From Paracoccaceae bacterium (GTDB lineage: Bacteria > Pseudomonadota > Alphaproteobacteria > Rhodobacterales > Rhodobacteraceae): a DNA stretch of 56,756 nucleotides. How positions within the stretch are numbered: the first letter of the stretch is position 1; the number at the start of each line of letters is the position of its first letter. Positions 25,496 through 34,882 of the stretch are shown one piece after another. The stretch is from the NCBI GenBank assembly GCA_014762635.1, contig JABURR010000089.1, positions 1-56,756 on the forward strand, in the 5' to 3' direction. Both the position numbers and the translations under genes were made by a program. The notes beneath the pieces are model-generated. The model was not told the DNA's origin. It worked only from the letters and a program-made list of their open reading frames with translations, and did not search any database.

Positions 25496-25837
25496 CTACG
25501 ACTCACCGAAAAGCTGGTCATAGGCCTGCAGCGCCCGCGCCCCGTACATGTAGGACGGGCCGCCGCCCATCATGACGGCGACCGAGATCGTGTCGGCCAC
25601 GTCCTCACGCGTCGCCCCGGCGCGCACGGCGGCCTGCAGGTGAAAGCCGATGCAATCCTCGCATTGCTGGGCGATCCCGATGCCAAGCGCGACGAGTTCC
25701 TTCTCGCGCACGGTCATGGAGCCCTCGCCCATCGCCGCGTGATGCAGCGTGGTGAAGCCCTTACCGGTTTCGGGTCGGGCCTTGCGGAACGTGTTCAGCG
25801 CCGCGCTGGTGTCGTCGAGTCTCTTCTTCCAGTCCAT
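25496..25837 (-). CDS. Carboxymuconolactone decarboxylase / AhpD-like protein
   Basis: A 113-residue alkylhydroperoxidase-D-type protein. The redox motif is complete: Glu 47 (REKELVALGI), Cys 59 and Cys 62 (CEDC) and His 66, i.e. E-x11-CxxC-x3-H. The family acts in peroxide defence or disulfide reduction; the specific partner is unknown. It stands downstream of the PDH operon on the same strand but is separated by a strong terminator, so it probably has its own promoter. Confidence 0.9.
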   Translation of the reverse strand: MDWKKRLDDTSAALNTFRKARPETGKGFTTLHHAAMGEGSMTVREKELVALGIGIAQQCEDCIGFHLQAAVRAGATREDVADTISVAVMMGGGPSYMYGARALQAYDQLFGES

Positions 25838-25861
25838 CTCCGCAATCCCTTCTGCCGGATA

Positions 25862-25893
25862 CGAAAACGCCTTCGCCCATTCGGGCGAAGGCG
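25862..25893 (-). terminator. Intrinsic terminator of the PDH operon
   Basis: A perfect 11-bp stem (25868-25878 with 25883-25893, CGCCTTCGCCC/GGGCGAAGGCG, loop ATTC) followed on the minus strand by TTTT (25864-25867). It stands 28 bp beyond the pdhC stop. Confidence 0.9.
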
Positions 25894-25920
25894 TCCTTGA
25901 GGCAGATCAAGAGGTCCGGA

Positions 25921-27219
25921 TCAGGCGAGCATCGCCACCGGGTTCTCGAGGTTGTCCTTGATCGCGGTCAGCAGTTGCGCGCCCAGCGCGCCGTCGATGA
26001 CCCGGTGATCCACCGAGAGCGTCACCGACATCACGGTCGCCACGGCCAGTTCGCCATCGGCGCCGACGACGGGCTTCTTGACGCCCGCGCCGACCGCGAG
26101 GATCGCGCCGTGCGGCGGGTTGATCACCGCGTCGAAGTTATCCACTCCGAACATCCCGAGGTTCGAGATAGCGAAGCTGCCGCCCTGGTATTCATGGGGG
26201 GCAAGCTTGCGGTCACGGGCGCGCGCGGCCAGGTCCTTCATCTCGGACGACAGCGCCGAGAGCGACTTGTGATGCGCGTCCTTCAGCACCGGCGTGAAGA
26301 GGCCACCCTCGATGGCCACGGCCACAGCCACGTCCGAGGGCTTCAGCCGCAGCATCCGGTCACCCGCCCAGACGGTATTCGCCTCGGGCACTTCTTGCAG
26401 CGCGTTGGCGCAGGCCTTGATGATGAAGTCGTTCACGCTGAGCTTCACGCCACGGCCTTCGAGCTGCTTGTTGAGCTGGCTGCGGAACTTGAGCAGCGCA
26501 TCAAGCTGGATATCCCGGCGCAGGTAGAAATGCGGGATCGTCTGCTTCGCCTCGGTGAGGCGCGCGGCCACGGTCTTGCGCATCCCGTCGAGCTTGACCT
26601 CTTCGAACTCGCGGCCTTCGTACATCCGCATGACCGCATCGGCGGCGGGGCCTGCCGGGGCGGCTGCAGCAGCCGGGGCGGCGGCTGGCGCAGCAGCAGC
26701 GGGTTTCGCGCCGGGCTGAGCAGCTTCCACGTCGGCCTTGACGATCCGGCCGTGCGGACCGGTGCCGTTCACCGCGCTCAGGTCGATACCCTTGTCCTTG
26801 GCGATCCGGCGCGCCAACGGCGAGGCGAAGATCCGGCTGCCATCGGCGGCAGCAGGCGCCGCCGGGGCAGGCGCAGCAGCCGGGGCCGCGGCAGGAGCAG
26901 CAGGCGCTTCGGGTGCGGGGGCGGCAGCAGGTGCCGCGGGGGCCGCAGAGGCGCTGCCGATGTCGTCGGCGCTTTCGCCGTCGCCCAACAGCACAGCGAT
27001 GGGCGTGTTGACCTTCACGTTCTCGGTGCCTTCGGCGATGAGGATCTTGCCCATCACGCCTTCGTCCACGGCCTCGAACTCCATCGTGGCCTTGTCGGTT
27101 TCGATCTCGGCCAGGAGGTCACCGGCCGATACCGTATCCCCTTCCTTGACCAGCCATTTGGCAAGCGTGCCTTCCTCCATCGTGGGAGACAGCGCAGGCA
27201 TCAGGATTTCTGTCGGCAT
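25921..27219 (-). CDS. pdhC: Pyruvate dehydrogenase E2 (dihydrolipoamide acetyltransferase)
   Basis: Core of the pyruvate dehydrogenase complex. 432 residues: one lipoyl domain (residues 1-80, lipoyl Lys 43 in ETDKATMEF), an Ala/Pro linker, a peripheral subunit-binding domain ([36 protein letters not shown], about 134-170), a second Ala/Pro linker, and the catalytic acyltransferase domain ending in DHRVIDG (His about 405). Located last in pdhA-pdhB-pdhC, 12 bp after pdhB. Its lipoyl domain is almost identical to the one at the N-terminus of pdhB. Confidence 0.97.
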   Translation of the reverse strand: MPTEILMPALSPTMEEGTLAKWLVKEGDTVSAGDLLAEIETDKATMEFEAVDEGVMGKILIAEGTENVKVNTPIAVLLGDGESADDIGSASAAPAAPAAAPAPEAPAAPAAAPAAAPAPAAPAAADGSRIFASPLARRIAKDKGIDLSAVNGTGPHGRIVKADVEAAQPGAKPAAAAPAAAPAAAAAPAGPAADAVMRMYEGREFEEVKLDGMRKTVAARLTEAKQTIPHFYLRRDIQLDALLKFRSQLNKQLEGRGVKLSVNDFIIKACANALQEVPEANTVWAGDRMLRLKPSDVAVAVAIEGGLFTPVLKDAHHKSLSALSSEMKDLAARARDRKLAPHEYQGGSFAISNLGMFGVDNFDAVINPPHGAILAVGAGVKKPVVGADGELAVATVMSVTLSVDHRVIDGALGAQLLTAIKDNLENPVAMLA

Positions 27220-27231
27220 GTCGTCTCTCCC

Positions 27232-28596
27232 TTAGCGATAGGTCACGGCCTTGACGGCATCGATGACTTCCTTGGTGGTCACCAGCGCCAGCTTCTCGAG
27301 GTTCGCCGCATAGGGCATGGGCACGTCCTTGCCGGTGCAGTTCAGGACCGGCGCGTCGAGATAGTCGAACGCGTTGGTCATGATGTAGGCTGACAGGTGG
27401 TTGCCGACCGACGCGACCGGGAAGCCTTCCTCGACGGTGATGCAGCGGTTGGTCTTCATGACCGAGCGGATCACCGTGTCATAGTCGATGGGGCGCAGGG
27501 TGCGCAGGTCGATCACCTCGGCGCTGATGCCTTCCTTGGCCAGCTCGTCCGCCGCTTCCAGCGCATAGGTCATGCCGATGCCCCAGCTCACGATGGTCAC
27601 GTCCTCGCCCTCGCGCCAGACCTTCGCCTTGCCGAAGGGCACGGTGAAGTCGTCCATCACCGGCACGTCGAAGGACCGGCCGTAGAGGATCTCGTTTTCC
27701 AGGAAGATCACCGGGTTCGGGTCGCGGATCGCCGATTTCAGCAGGCCCTTGGCGTCAGCCGCCGAATAGGGCTGCACGACCTTCAGACCCGGGATCTGCG
27801 CATACCATGCGGCATAATCCTGGCTGTGTTGGGCGCCCACGCGGGCGGCGGCGCCGTTCGGGCCGCGGAACACGATCGGACAGCCCATCTGGCCGCCGGA
27901 CATGTAGAGCGTCTTGGCCGCCGAGTTGATGATCTGGTCGATCGCCTGCATGGCGAAGTTGAAGGTCATGAACTCGACGATCGGGCGCAGGCCACCAAAG
28001 GCCGCGCCGACGCCGATCCCGGCAAAACCGTGCTCGGTGATCGGCGTGTCGATCACGCGCTTCGAGCCGAATTCGTCCAGCAGGCCCTGGCTGATCTTGT
28101 AGGCGCCCTGGTACTCGGCCACCTCTTCCCCCATCAGGAACACGTTGCCGTCACGGCGCATTTCCTCGGCCATGGCGTCGCGCAGCGCCTCGCGGACCGT
28201 GGTGGACTTGAACTCGGTCCCGGCGGGCACTTCCGGTTCGGCCGGTGCGGCGGCAGGTGCAATCGGCTGGGCCGCTGCCGCTGCCGGGGCAGGGGCCTGT
28301 TACGCGGCGGGGGCCGGCGCGGCGTGTGCACCCAACGCGTAGCACAGGCCTTGCCCCAACACCCACAACACGGCGATCGGCGTGTTCACCTTCACGTTTT
28401 CGGTGCCTTCGGCGATCAGGATCTTGCCCATGATCCCCTCGTCGACCGCCTCGAACTCCATCGTGGCCTTGTCGGTTTCAATCTCCGCCAGGATGTCACC
28501 CGACGAAACGGTATCACCCTCTTTCACCAGCCATTTGGCCAGGGTGCCTTCCTCCATGGTCGGCGAAAGGGCGGGCATGAGAATTTCAGTAGCCAT
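27232..28596 (-). pseudogene. pdhB: Pyruvate dehydrogenase E1 beta with N-terminal lipoyl domain, interrupted by an in-frame TAA
   Basis: Read through, the frame gives 454 residues: a lipoyl domain (1-80, Lys 43), an Ala/Pro linker, and an intact E1-beta transketolase-type domain (from 28230 to 27232). A TAA at 28302-28300 (codon 99) splits it inside the linker; both halves are in the same frame and the linker resumes ([15 protein letters not shown]) directly after it. Residues just before the stop ([15 protein letters not shown]) do not look like a normal lipoyl-domain end. The only downstream start is GTG 28230, with no good ribosome site. Options: real nonsense mutation, split gene, or assembly error. 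Marked pseudogene provisionally, since the enzyme is normally essential for growth on sugars. Confidence 0.75.
28286..28357. repeat. Quasipalindrome containing the pdhB stop codon
   Basis: The segment 28286-28306 and the reverse complement of 28336-28357 are almost the same sequence: both run GGGGCA, then GGCCTGT, then TACGCG, differing by short indels. The TAA lies in the first arm and the aberrant lipoyl-end codons lie in the second. Confidence 0.7.
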
Positions 28597-28610
28597 TAAC
28601 GTTGTCCCCC

Positions 28611-29621
28611 TCAGGCGTTCTGCGGCGCCACGTCGGCGTAGATGTCGGTGTAGAGTTCATCCAGCGAAGGCTCGGGGCTCTCTTTCGAGAACTCGGCCGA
28701 CTCGTTGACGATCTCCTTGATTTCCTTGTCGATGGCCTTGAGGTCATCTTCGGTGGCGTGCTTGCCGGTCAGCAGCAGGTCGCGCACGTGGTCGATGGCA
28801 TCACGCTCTTCGCGGATCTTCTGAACCTCGTCGCGGGTGCGATACTTGGCCGGGTCCGACATGGAGTGGCCACGGTAGCGATAGGTCATGACCTCGAGGA
28901 TGTAGGGGCCCTTGCCCGCGCGGCAGTGCGCGATGGCCTTTTCGCCCGCTTCCTTCACGGCCAGCACGTCCATGCCGTCGACTGCTTCGCCTTCGATGCC
29001 GTAGGCGGCACCGCGTTGCCAAAGGCTCGGGCTTTTCGTGGAGCGCTTGATCGAGGTGCCCATGGCGTACTGGTTGTTCTCGATCACGAAGATTACCGGC
29101 AGGTCCCACAGCTCGGCCATGTTGTAGGTCTCGTAGACCTGGCCCTGGTTGGCCGCGCCGTCGCCGAAATAGGCGAAGGTCACGCGGCCGTTGCCGAGGT
29201 ACTTGTCGGCGAAGGCGAGACCGGCGCCAATCGGTACCTGCGCGCCCACGATCCCGTGGCCGCCGTAGAAGTGGCGCTCCTTCGAGAACATGTGCATCGA
29301 GCCGCCCTTGCCGCGGGAATAGCCGCCCTCGCGGCCGGTCAGCTCGGCCATCACGCCCTTGGGGTCCATGCCGCAGGCCAGCATGTGACCGTGGTCGCGG
29401 TACGAAGTGACGCGCTTGTCGCCTTCCTCGGCCGCGGCCTCCAGACCCACCACAACGGCTTCCTGACCGATGTAGAGGTGACAGAAACCGCCAATGAGGC
29501 CCATGCCGTAAAGTTGGCCGGCCTTTTCCTCGAATCGGCGGATCAGCAGCATTTCGCGGTAGTAGTGAAGCAGCTCGTCCTTCGAAACATTTGGTTTCTT
29601 TGAGCTTTTTCGGGTGGCCAT
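28611..29621 (-). CDS. pdhA: Pyruvate dehydrogenase E1 alpha
   Basis: TPP-dependent decarboxylase subunit of the PDH complex. 336 residues, with [11 protein letters not shown], the phosphorylation-loop-like region SYRDHGHML, and the TPP/Mg motif GDG (153-155) to NN (182-183). [15 protein letters not shown] is near the C-terminus, as in mitochondrial-type E1 alpha. GGGAGGAGG stands before the ATG. First gene of the operon; pdhB begins 14 bp downstream. A palindrome about 30 bp upstream may be a regulator site. Confidence 0.97.
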   Translation of the reverse strand: MATRKSSKKPNVSKDELLHYYREMLLIRRFEEKAGQLYGMGLIGGFCHLYIGQEAVVVGLEAAAEEGDKRVTSYRDHGHMLACGMDPKGVMAELTGREGGYSRGKGGSMHMFSKERHFYGGHGIVGAQVPIGAGLAFADKYLGNGRVTFAYFGDGAANQGQVYETYNMAELWDLPVIFVIENNQYAMGTSIKRSTKSPSLWQRGAAYGIEGEAVDGMDVLAVKEAGEKAIAHCRAGKGPYILEVMTYRYRGHSMSDPAKYRTRDEVQKIREERDAIDHVRDLLLTGKHATEDDLKAIDKEIKEIVNESAEFSKESPEPSLDELYTDIYADVAPQNA

Positions 29622-29649
29622 GATGTGCCTCCTCCCAATCTCTACAATA

Positions 29650-29663
29650 GTTTAGCGTTAAAC
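29650..29663. promoter_or_regulatory. LacI-type palindrome upstream of pdhA
   Basis: GTTTA-GCGT-TAAAC, a palindrome 29 bp from the pdhA start. Its TTAGCGTTAA core resembles the TTAGCGCTAA centre of LacI-family operators used in alphaproteobacterial carbon control (for example CceR-type). Confidence 0.4.
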
Positions 29664-29750
29664 CATTCATAGCGCAGGCTGCGCGGAACTTCGACAGGAA
29701 ATTGCCGCAATTCCGTGAAGGGCGCTATGCGCCCCGTGCAAAGCGGGAAA

Positions 29751-30047
29751 TCAGCGCAGAACGATCTCGTCGGAGCGGACCATGCCCAGTACGTCGCGGG
29801 CCTGCTCGTCCAGGAGGTCGAGATCGAGATAACTGTCGGACAAACGCCGGGTCTTGTTGCGAAGTACCGCGACCTCGGCCTCCAGCGCGTCGCGCTCGGC
29901 CTTCAGCGTGTCGATCTCGGCCTCCACCTGGATACGGCGAAACAGGCCATAGTCGCCTTGCACGCTGGCAAAGGTGAAATAGCCCCCAAGCGTGAAGGCA
30001 AGGGCGCCATAGATCATCGTTCCAAGGGCGGGACGGGTGCCGTTCAT
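29751..30047 (-). CDS. FtsB/DivIC-like septum formation initiator
   Basis: A 98-residue bitopic protein: short cytoplasmic N-terminus, one membrane helix (about residues 10-28), a coiled coil (EAEIDTLKAERDALEAEVAVLRNKTRRL) and a short C-terminal domain (DLDLLDEQARDVLGMVRSDEIV). This is the layout of FtsB, which links FtsL and FtsQ in the division complex. It lies next to the PDH operon, a common arrangement in alphaproteobacteria where it is found near eno and pdh. Confidence 0.9.
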   Translation of the reverse strand: MNGTRPALGTMIYGALAFTLGGYFTFASVQGDYGLFRRIQVEAEIDTLKAERDALEAEVAVLRNKTRRLSDSYLDLDLLDEQARDVLGMVRSDEIVLR

Positions 30048-30178
30048 CTCGATCTGCCTCAGGTTTCGCCTCTGATGGGCGTTTCGCGCAGCATGTCACA
30101 GATGGCCCGTCCTGTGAATCCCCTTTTCCCAGTGGTGATACGGTGCCTACACTGTCCCCAGCAGCTCTGGGGGGAGCC

Positions 30179-31798
30179 ATGTCCGACAGCCCGCCACGTG
30201 ACCAGCTTTCCACCCACGCGGTGGAGAACCAGCCGCCCGCACGCGGGGATCTGGCACTGTGGTCCGGCGACACGCCGCTACAAGAGGCCGTGGCGCGAGA
30301 GGGCGGGCAGGCCGGGCCGCTTCAAGACTACGCGGTCGCGCTTGGCTCGCCCGAGATGCGCCAGGCCGCGCGGAACGCGAACCGGGTCACGCCGGAGCTT
30401 GTCACCTTCGACACCGGCGGACGGCGGCTGGACGAGGTGCGGTTTCATCCCGACTACCATCGCTTCATGGACCTGGGCCTTGGCGCGGGCTACGCGGCGC
30501 TGCCTTGGGAGGGCGGGGCCGGCGGCCACGTGACCCACGCCGCGATGGTCTACCTCGCCTCGCAGGTGGAGCCGGGCCATTGCTGCCCGATGACCATGAC
30601 CTATGCCGCCGTTCCCGCGCTGCAGGCAGAGCCCGAGATCGCGGCGCTTTGGCGTGAGAAACTGCTTTCGCGTCACTACGATCCTTCGGTTCGACCACTG
30701 TCCGAAAAGACCGGCGCCACCCTCGGTATGGCGATGACCGAGAAACAGGGCGGCTCGGACGTGCGCCGCGCCACAACTTTCGCCGAACGGGACGGAGAGC
30801 ATTGGCGGCTGACCGGCCACAAGTGGTTCTGCTCCGCGCCGATGTCGGACGGGTTTCTCACCTTGGCGCAGGCGCCGGGTGGCCTCACCTGTTTTCTCGT
30901 CCCGCGCTGGCTGCAGCAGGGGCGCACCCCGATCCAGATCCAGCGGCTCAAGGACAAGCTCGGGAACCGTTCCAATGCCTCGGCCGAGATCGAGTATCAC
31001 GGCGCGCTCGCCTACCGCCTGGGGGGTGAGGGCGATGGGGTGCGCACGATCATCGAGATGGTGCATCACACCCGGCTCGACACCGCCATGGCGCCTGCCG
31101 GGCTGATGCGCGCGGGGCTGTCCGAGGCGCATCATTGGGTCAGCCACCGGGCCGCCTTTCAGCGTCGCCTCATCGACCAGCCGCTGATGCGCGCGGTTCT
31201 GGCGGATCTGGCGCTCGATTGGGAAGGCGCGCTGGCGCTGGGCCTGCGCGTCGCGCGGGCCTTCGACGGGACCACCGCCCGCGACCGCGCCTTCGCCCGG
31301 ATCGGTGTGGCCCTGGCGAAGTTCCTCGCCAACAAGCGCTGCCCCGTCGTGCTTGCCGAGGCGATGGAGGTGCTGGGCGGCATGGGATACGTCGAGGATA
31401 CACCTCTGCCGATGCTCTACCGCGAGGCACCGCTCAACGGCATCTGGGAAGGGTCCGGCAACGTCATCTGCCTCGACATCCTGCGGACCCTGTCGCGCGA
31501 GCCACTTGCGGGGGAGGTTCTGGCCGATGAACTGGAGGCCGTAACCGGCATGGAGCCACGCTACGACGCGGCGCTCAAACGGCATCGCGACCGATGGCCT
31601 GCCCTTCCGCCCGAGGCCGAGGCGCGCTGGTTCTGCGAAAGCGCTGCGCAGCTTCTGACCGCCTCGGTCCTGCTGCGTGGTGCGCCCGAGGCGGTGGCCT
31701 CGGGCTATGTCCTCGCGCGTCTCACGGATCAGGCAGGACGCATCCCGGGATCTGTCGCCGGGCTGGATCCGACCGAAATCCTGGCGCGCCTCGCATGA
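30179..31798 (+). CDS. aidB: AidB-like acyl-CoA dehydrogenase
   Basis: A 539-residue acyl-CoA dehydrogenase of the AidB branch, which in E. coli binds DNA and is induced by alkylation stress. It matches AidB along its length: HAVENQPP-LQEAVAREGG at the start, RRLDEVRFHPDYH, PMTMTYAAVPAL, GMAMTEKQGGSDVR, GHKWFCSAPMSD, RLKDKLGNRSNASAEIEYHGA, and EVLGGMGYVEDTPLPMLYREAPLNGIWEGSGNV. The catalytic details of the family are unclear. GGGGAG precedes ATG 30179. No ada or alk gene is adjacent. Confidence 0.93.
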   Translation: MSDSPPRDQLSTHAVENQPPARGDLALWSGDTPLQEAVAREGGQAGPLQDYAVALGSPEMRQAARNANRVTPELVTFDTGGRRLDEVRFHPDYHRFMDLGLGAGYAALPWEGGAGGHVTHAAMVYLASQVEPGHCCPMTMTYAAVPALQAEPEIAALWREKLLSRHYDPSVRPLSEKTGATLGMAMTEKQGGSDVRRATTFAERDGEHWRLTGHKWFCSAPMSDGFLTLAQAPGGLTCFLVPRWLQQGRTPIQIQRLKDKLGNRSNASAEIEYHGALAYRLGGEGDGVRTIIEMVHHTRLDTAMAPAGLMRAGLSEAHHWVSHRAAFQRRLIDQPLMRAVLADLALDWEGALALGLRVARAFDGTTARDRAFARIGVALAKFLANKRCPVVLAEAMEVLGGMGYVEDTPLPMLYREAPLNGIWEGSGNVICLDILRTLSREPLAGEVLADELEAVTGMEPRYDAALKRHRDRWPALPPEAEARWFCESAAQLLTASVLLRGAPEAVASGYVLARLTDQAGRIPGSVAGLDPTEILARLA

Positions 31799-31823
31799 AA
31801 AAAGGGGCGCCGAAGCGCCCCTT
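31798..31823. terminator. Bidirectional terminator between aidB and the aldolase gene
   Basis: GGGGCGC (31804-31810), loop CGAA, GCGCCCC (31815-31821). On the minus strand the loop reads UUCG and the stem is followed by six Ts, a strong terminator for the aldolase gene; on the plus strand it is followed by TTT, serving aidB weakly. Confidence 0.85.
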
Positions 31824-31852
31824 TCCGTGAAACGATGTGGTCCTGGCGGGAC

Positions 31853-31877
31853 CCCGATTTTTCGGAGAAAAATCGGG
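31853..31877. repeat. Hairpin repeat GATTTTTC-GGA-GAAAAATC, copy 1
   Basis: An 11-bp perfect stem (CCCGATTTTTC with GAAAAATCGGG) around a GGA loop, between the aidB/aldolase terminator and the aldolase stop. The same 19-base core occurs at 53582-53600. Confidence 0.8.
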
Positions 31878-31886
31878 CAGGCCGGA

Positions 31887-32816
31887 TCAGGCCTTGCCCT
31901 TGTAGATGTCCACCAGCTTGCCCAGCATCGCCAGCGCATCCTCGCGCGGGCGCTGGAAGCTGTTGCGGCCGATGATCGAGCCGTTGCCGCCGCCGTCGCG
32001 GATCGCGCGCGCGTCGTCATAGACGCTGTCGGCACCCTTCTTCGCGCCGCCCGAAAACACCACGATCCGGCGCCCGTTGAACGCGGCCTTCATGCAATGG
32101 GCCACGCGCGCGGCCGGGGTGGCGACGTCGATATTCTCGGCCTCGTAGACCTTCTTGGCCTCGGGCAGTTCCAGGTGATTGGTCGAAAGCTTGATCTTGA
32201 TGACATGCGCGCCCAGCAGCGCGGCCATCTGGGCGGCATAGGCGGCGATATCGATCGCAGTTTCGCCGTCCTTCGAAATCGCCTCGCCGCGCGGGTAGGA
32301 CCAGATCACCGTCGCGACGCCCTTCGCGGCGGCTTCCTCGCGCAGGGCCGAGATCTCCTCGAACATCTCCAGCGCGCAGTCCGAGCCGGGGTAGATCGTG
32401 AAGCCGATGGCCGCGCAACCCAGCCGCAGCGCGTCATCGACGCTGGCGGTGATCGCCTGGTTCTTTCCGGCCGTGCCCGACATCAGCGAGTTGGCCGAGT
32501 TCATCTTGAGGATCGTCGGGATCTGGCCCGCAAAGGTGTCGGCGCCCGCCTCGATCATGCCAAGCGGCGCGGCATAGGCGTTCAGGCCTGCGTCGATAGC
32601 CAGCTTGTAGTGGTAATGCGGATCATAGCCCTCGGGGTTCGGGGCGAAGCTGCGCGCGGGGCCATGCTCGAAGCCCTGGTCCACGGGCAGGATGATCATC
32701 TTGCCGGTGCCGCCGAGCTTGCCGGTCATCAGCATCCGGTTGAGGTTGGCCTTAACGCCGGGGGTTTCCCCCTCGTAATTGGCAAGGATACGCTGGACGG
32801 TCCGGGTCGATTTCAT
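31887..32816 (-). CDS. fbaB: Fructose-bisphosphate aldolase class I (DhnA/FbaB type)
   Basis: Schiff-base aldolase of glycolysis/gluconeogenesis, of the archaeal-type DhnA family rather than the classical eukaryotic class I. 309 residues with MIILPVDQGFEHGPARSF, YKLAIDAGLNAYAAPLGMIE, ATVIWSYPRGEAISKDGETAIDIAAYAA, the Schiff-base lysine region LLGAHVIKIKLSTNH, and phosphate-binding RRIVVFSGGAKK and NGSIIGRNSFQRP. Same strand as pgk and the SDR gene, with a 97-bp gap that contains a LacI-type operator-like sequence, so it probably has its own promoter. Confidence 0.93.
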   Translation of the reverse strand: MKSTRTVQRILANYEGETPGVKANLNRMLMTGKLGGTGKMIILPVDQGFEHGPARSFAPNPEGYDPHYHYKLAIDAGLNAYAAPLGMIEAGADTFAGQIPTILKMNSANSLMSGTAGKNQAITASVDDALRLGCAAIGFTIYPGSDCALEMFEEISALREEAAAKGVATVIWSYPRGEAISKDGETAIDIAAYAAQMAALLGAHVIKIKLSTNHLELPEAKKVYEAENIDVATPAARVAHCMKAAFNGRRIVVFSGGAKKGADSVYDDARAIRDGGGNGSIIGRNSFQRPREDALAMLGKLVDIYKGKA

Positions 32817-32883
32817 GGCAGGCTCCTTTAGACTGAAAGGTGTTGGTCACGGGTTATGCGAGGCAGCAGCCCAAAGGCAACCG

Positions 32884-32897
32884 TATTTGCGCTAACA
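32884..32897. promoter_or_regulatory. LacI-type operator-like sequence upstream of the aldolase gene
   Basis: TATTTGCGCTAACA matches a TGTTAGCGCTAACA palindrome in 12 of 14 positions. This palindrome is characteristic of LacI-family carbon regulators in alphaproteobacteria. It lies 68 bp upstream of the aldolase start. Confidence 0.45.
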
Positions 32898-32913
32898 GTT
32901 TCTGCGAAACCGG

Positions 32914-33690
32914 TTATTTCCGCCGTGCAAGCAGGAATTGCGCGATTGGACCCACGATCTGGCGCGGCGTGACGCGCGTCATCAGTGCCAGCAGCTTGTT
33001 CTGCGGACCGGTCACCACCACCCGCCGTCCGCGCATCGCGGCGCGCCAACCGGCATTGACCACGGTCCGGGTCTTCTGGGTTATCCCGAACCGCACGAGG
33101 TAGAGCGAGTCCATATCCGCATCGGTCAGGAAATTGCTTTCGGTCACACCCGGGCAGAGCGCGGTGACGCTGACACCGGTACCTTTCAGTTCCTGCGCCA
33201 GCGCGTCCGACAGGCTGATCACATAGGCCTTGGTGGCATGGTAGACCGCCATGCCGGGGCCGGGCATGAACCCCGCCAGCGAGGCGACGTTCAGGATTCG
33301 CCCGCCGCGGGCCTCTTTCATATGCGGTGCCGCGAGTTTGCAAAGCCGCGTCAGCGCCTCGAGGTTCACCTGGATCGAGGCATGCTCCCGATCCCAGCCG
33401 CCCTCGGCGAACTTGCCGTTGCGGCCCAGGCCCGCGTTGTTCACCAGCACGTCGATCTGCCGCCCGTTGGTGGCCTCGCGCCAGAGTCGGTCGACCTCTT
33501 CGATGCGGGTCAGGTCGGCGGGGATCACCATCGCCTCGACCCCCTTGCGGCGCAGTTCCGCCGCGACCTCGTGCAGTTCGGCCTCGTTGCGGGCCGAGAG
33601 GATGACCTTGCGCCCATCCTCGGCCGCCCGATGGGCGAACCCCCGCCCCAAGCCGCGCGAGGCGCCGGTGACAAGGGTCCAGTTGGCCAT
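32914..33690 (-). CDS. Short-chain dehydrogenase/reductase (SDR)
   Basis: A 258-residue classical SDR: NAD(P) motif TGASRGLG at 8-15, structural NNAG at 84-87, and catalytic Ser 137, Tyr 150 and Lys 154 (YHATK). An Arg after the glycine motif (SARNE) favours NADP. It resembles DltE/YqjQ-type oxidoreductases; the substrate is not predictable. The start lies one base after the pgk stop, so it is in the pgk transcript. Confidence 0.9.
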   Translation of the reverse strand: MANWTLVTGASRGLGRGFAHRAAEDGRKVILSARNEAELHEVAAELRRKGVEAMVIPADLTRIEEVDRLWREATNGRQIDVLVNNAGLGRNGKFAEGGWDREHASIQVNLEALTRLCKLAAPHMKEARGGRILNVASLAGFMPGPGMAVYHATKAYVISLSDALAQELKGTGVSVTALCPGVTESNFLTDADMDSLYLVRFGITQKTRTVVNAGWRAAMRGRRVVVTGPQNKLLALMTRVTPRQIVGPIAQFLLARRK

Positions 33691-33691
33691 C

Positions 33692-34882
33692 TCAGCCCTC
33701 CAGCGCCGCGACGCCGGGCAGGGTCTTGCCTTCCATCCATTCCAGGAAGGCGCCGCCCGCGGTGGAGATATAGGTGAAGTCGCCCGAGGCCCCGGCCTTG
33801 TTCAGCGCCGCCACCGTGTCGCCGCCACCGGCGACCGAGACGAGGCTGCCCGCGCGCGACAGTTCCGCCGCCTTGGCCGCTGCAGCATTCGTGGCCGCGT
33901 CGAAAGGGGCGATCTCGAACGCGCCCAACGGGCCGTTCCAGATCAGCGTCTTGGATTTCTCGAAGACCGCCGCGATGCGCTCCACCGTCTGCGGCCCGGC
34001 ATCCAGGATCATCGCGTCGGCGGGGCAGCTATCTGCGGGCACTGTCTCGTTCGCGGCACCGGCCTTGAACTCGCGCGCCACCACCACGTCGGCGGGCAGG
34101 ATGATCTCGCAGCCCGCCTCGTCGGCACGGGCGAGGATGTCTTTCGCGGTGCCGGTCATCTCGTGCTCGGCCAGAGATTTGCCCACGTCGATCCCCTGCG
34201 CGGCCAGGAAGGTGTTGGCCATGCCGCCGCCGATGATCAGGTATTCCACCTTGCGCACCAGGTTCGACAGCAGGTCCAGCTTGGTCGAGACCTTGGCCCC
34301 GCCCACTACCGCGGCCACCGGGCGTTCGGGCGTGCCGAGTGCAGCGTCGAGCGCCTTCAGCTCCGCCTCCATCAACCGTCCGGCGCAGGACGGCAGCAGC
34401 CGCGCCAGCGCCTCGGTCGAGGCATGGGCCCGGTGCGCGGCGGAAAACGCGTCGTTGCAATAGACCTGCCCCAGCGCGGCAAGCGAGGCCGCGAACTGCC
34501 CGTCGTTGCCTTCCTCGCCCGGGTGGAAACGGGTGTTCTCAAGCAGCAGAACCTCGTCCGCGCCCATGGCCGCGACCGCCTCTTTCGCCGGGCCGCCGAT
34601 GCAATCCGTCGCGAAGGAGACCTTCACGCCAAGCGCCTTCTCCAGCGCGGGCAGCACGATCTTCAGCGACATCTCGGGCACGATGCTTCCCTTGGGGCGC
34701 CCGAAATGCGCCAGAAGTACCGGCTTGCCGCCCTTGGCCAGGATATCCTTCACGGTCGGCACGATCTTCTCGATGCGGGTGGCATCGGTGACGCGGCCAC
34801 CCTCAACAGGAACGTTGATATCGACGCGGGTCAGAACCACCTGTCCGTTGAGATCGATGTCGTCGAGCGTCTTCCAGGCCAT
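33692..34882 (-). CDS. pgk: Phosphoglycerate kinase
   Basis: Glycolytic kinase transferring phosphate from 1,3-bisphosphoglycerate to ADP. 396 residues, standard length, with [16 protein letters not shown] (N-domain substrate site), [42 protein letters not shown] and the C-terminal nucleotide loop [13 protein letters not shown] 34882 is preceded by GAAGGAG; the frame stays open far upstream, but this is the conserved [11 protein letters not shown] start. Divergent from the cyclophilin gene across a 123-bp gap. Confidence 0.97.
   Translation of the reverse strand: MAWKTLDDIDLNGQVVLTRVDINVPVEGGRVTDATRIEKIVPTVKDILAKGGKPVLLAHFGRPKGSIVPEMSLKIVLPALEKALGVKVSFATDCIGGPAKEAVAAMGADEVLLLENTRFHPGEEGNDGQFAASLAALGQVYCNDAFSAAHRAHASTEALARLLPSCAGRLMEAELKALDAALGTPERPVAAVVGGAKVSTKLDLLSNLVRKVEYLIIGGGMANTFLAAQGIDVGKSLAEHEMTGTAKDILARADEAGCEIILPADVVVAREFKAGAANETVPADSCPADAMILDAGPQTVERIAAVFEKSKTLIWNGPLGAFEIAPFDAATNAAAAKAAELSRAGSLVSVAGGGDTVAALNKAGASGDFTYISTAGGAFLEWMEGKTLPGVAALEG

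Noticed and set aside
25897-28599. Long plus-strand ORFs (about 500 and 400 codons) antisense to the PDH genes
   Set aside because: Low-complexity His/Arg/Gly readings of the opposite strand of well-conserved pdhC and pdhB; no family features.
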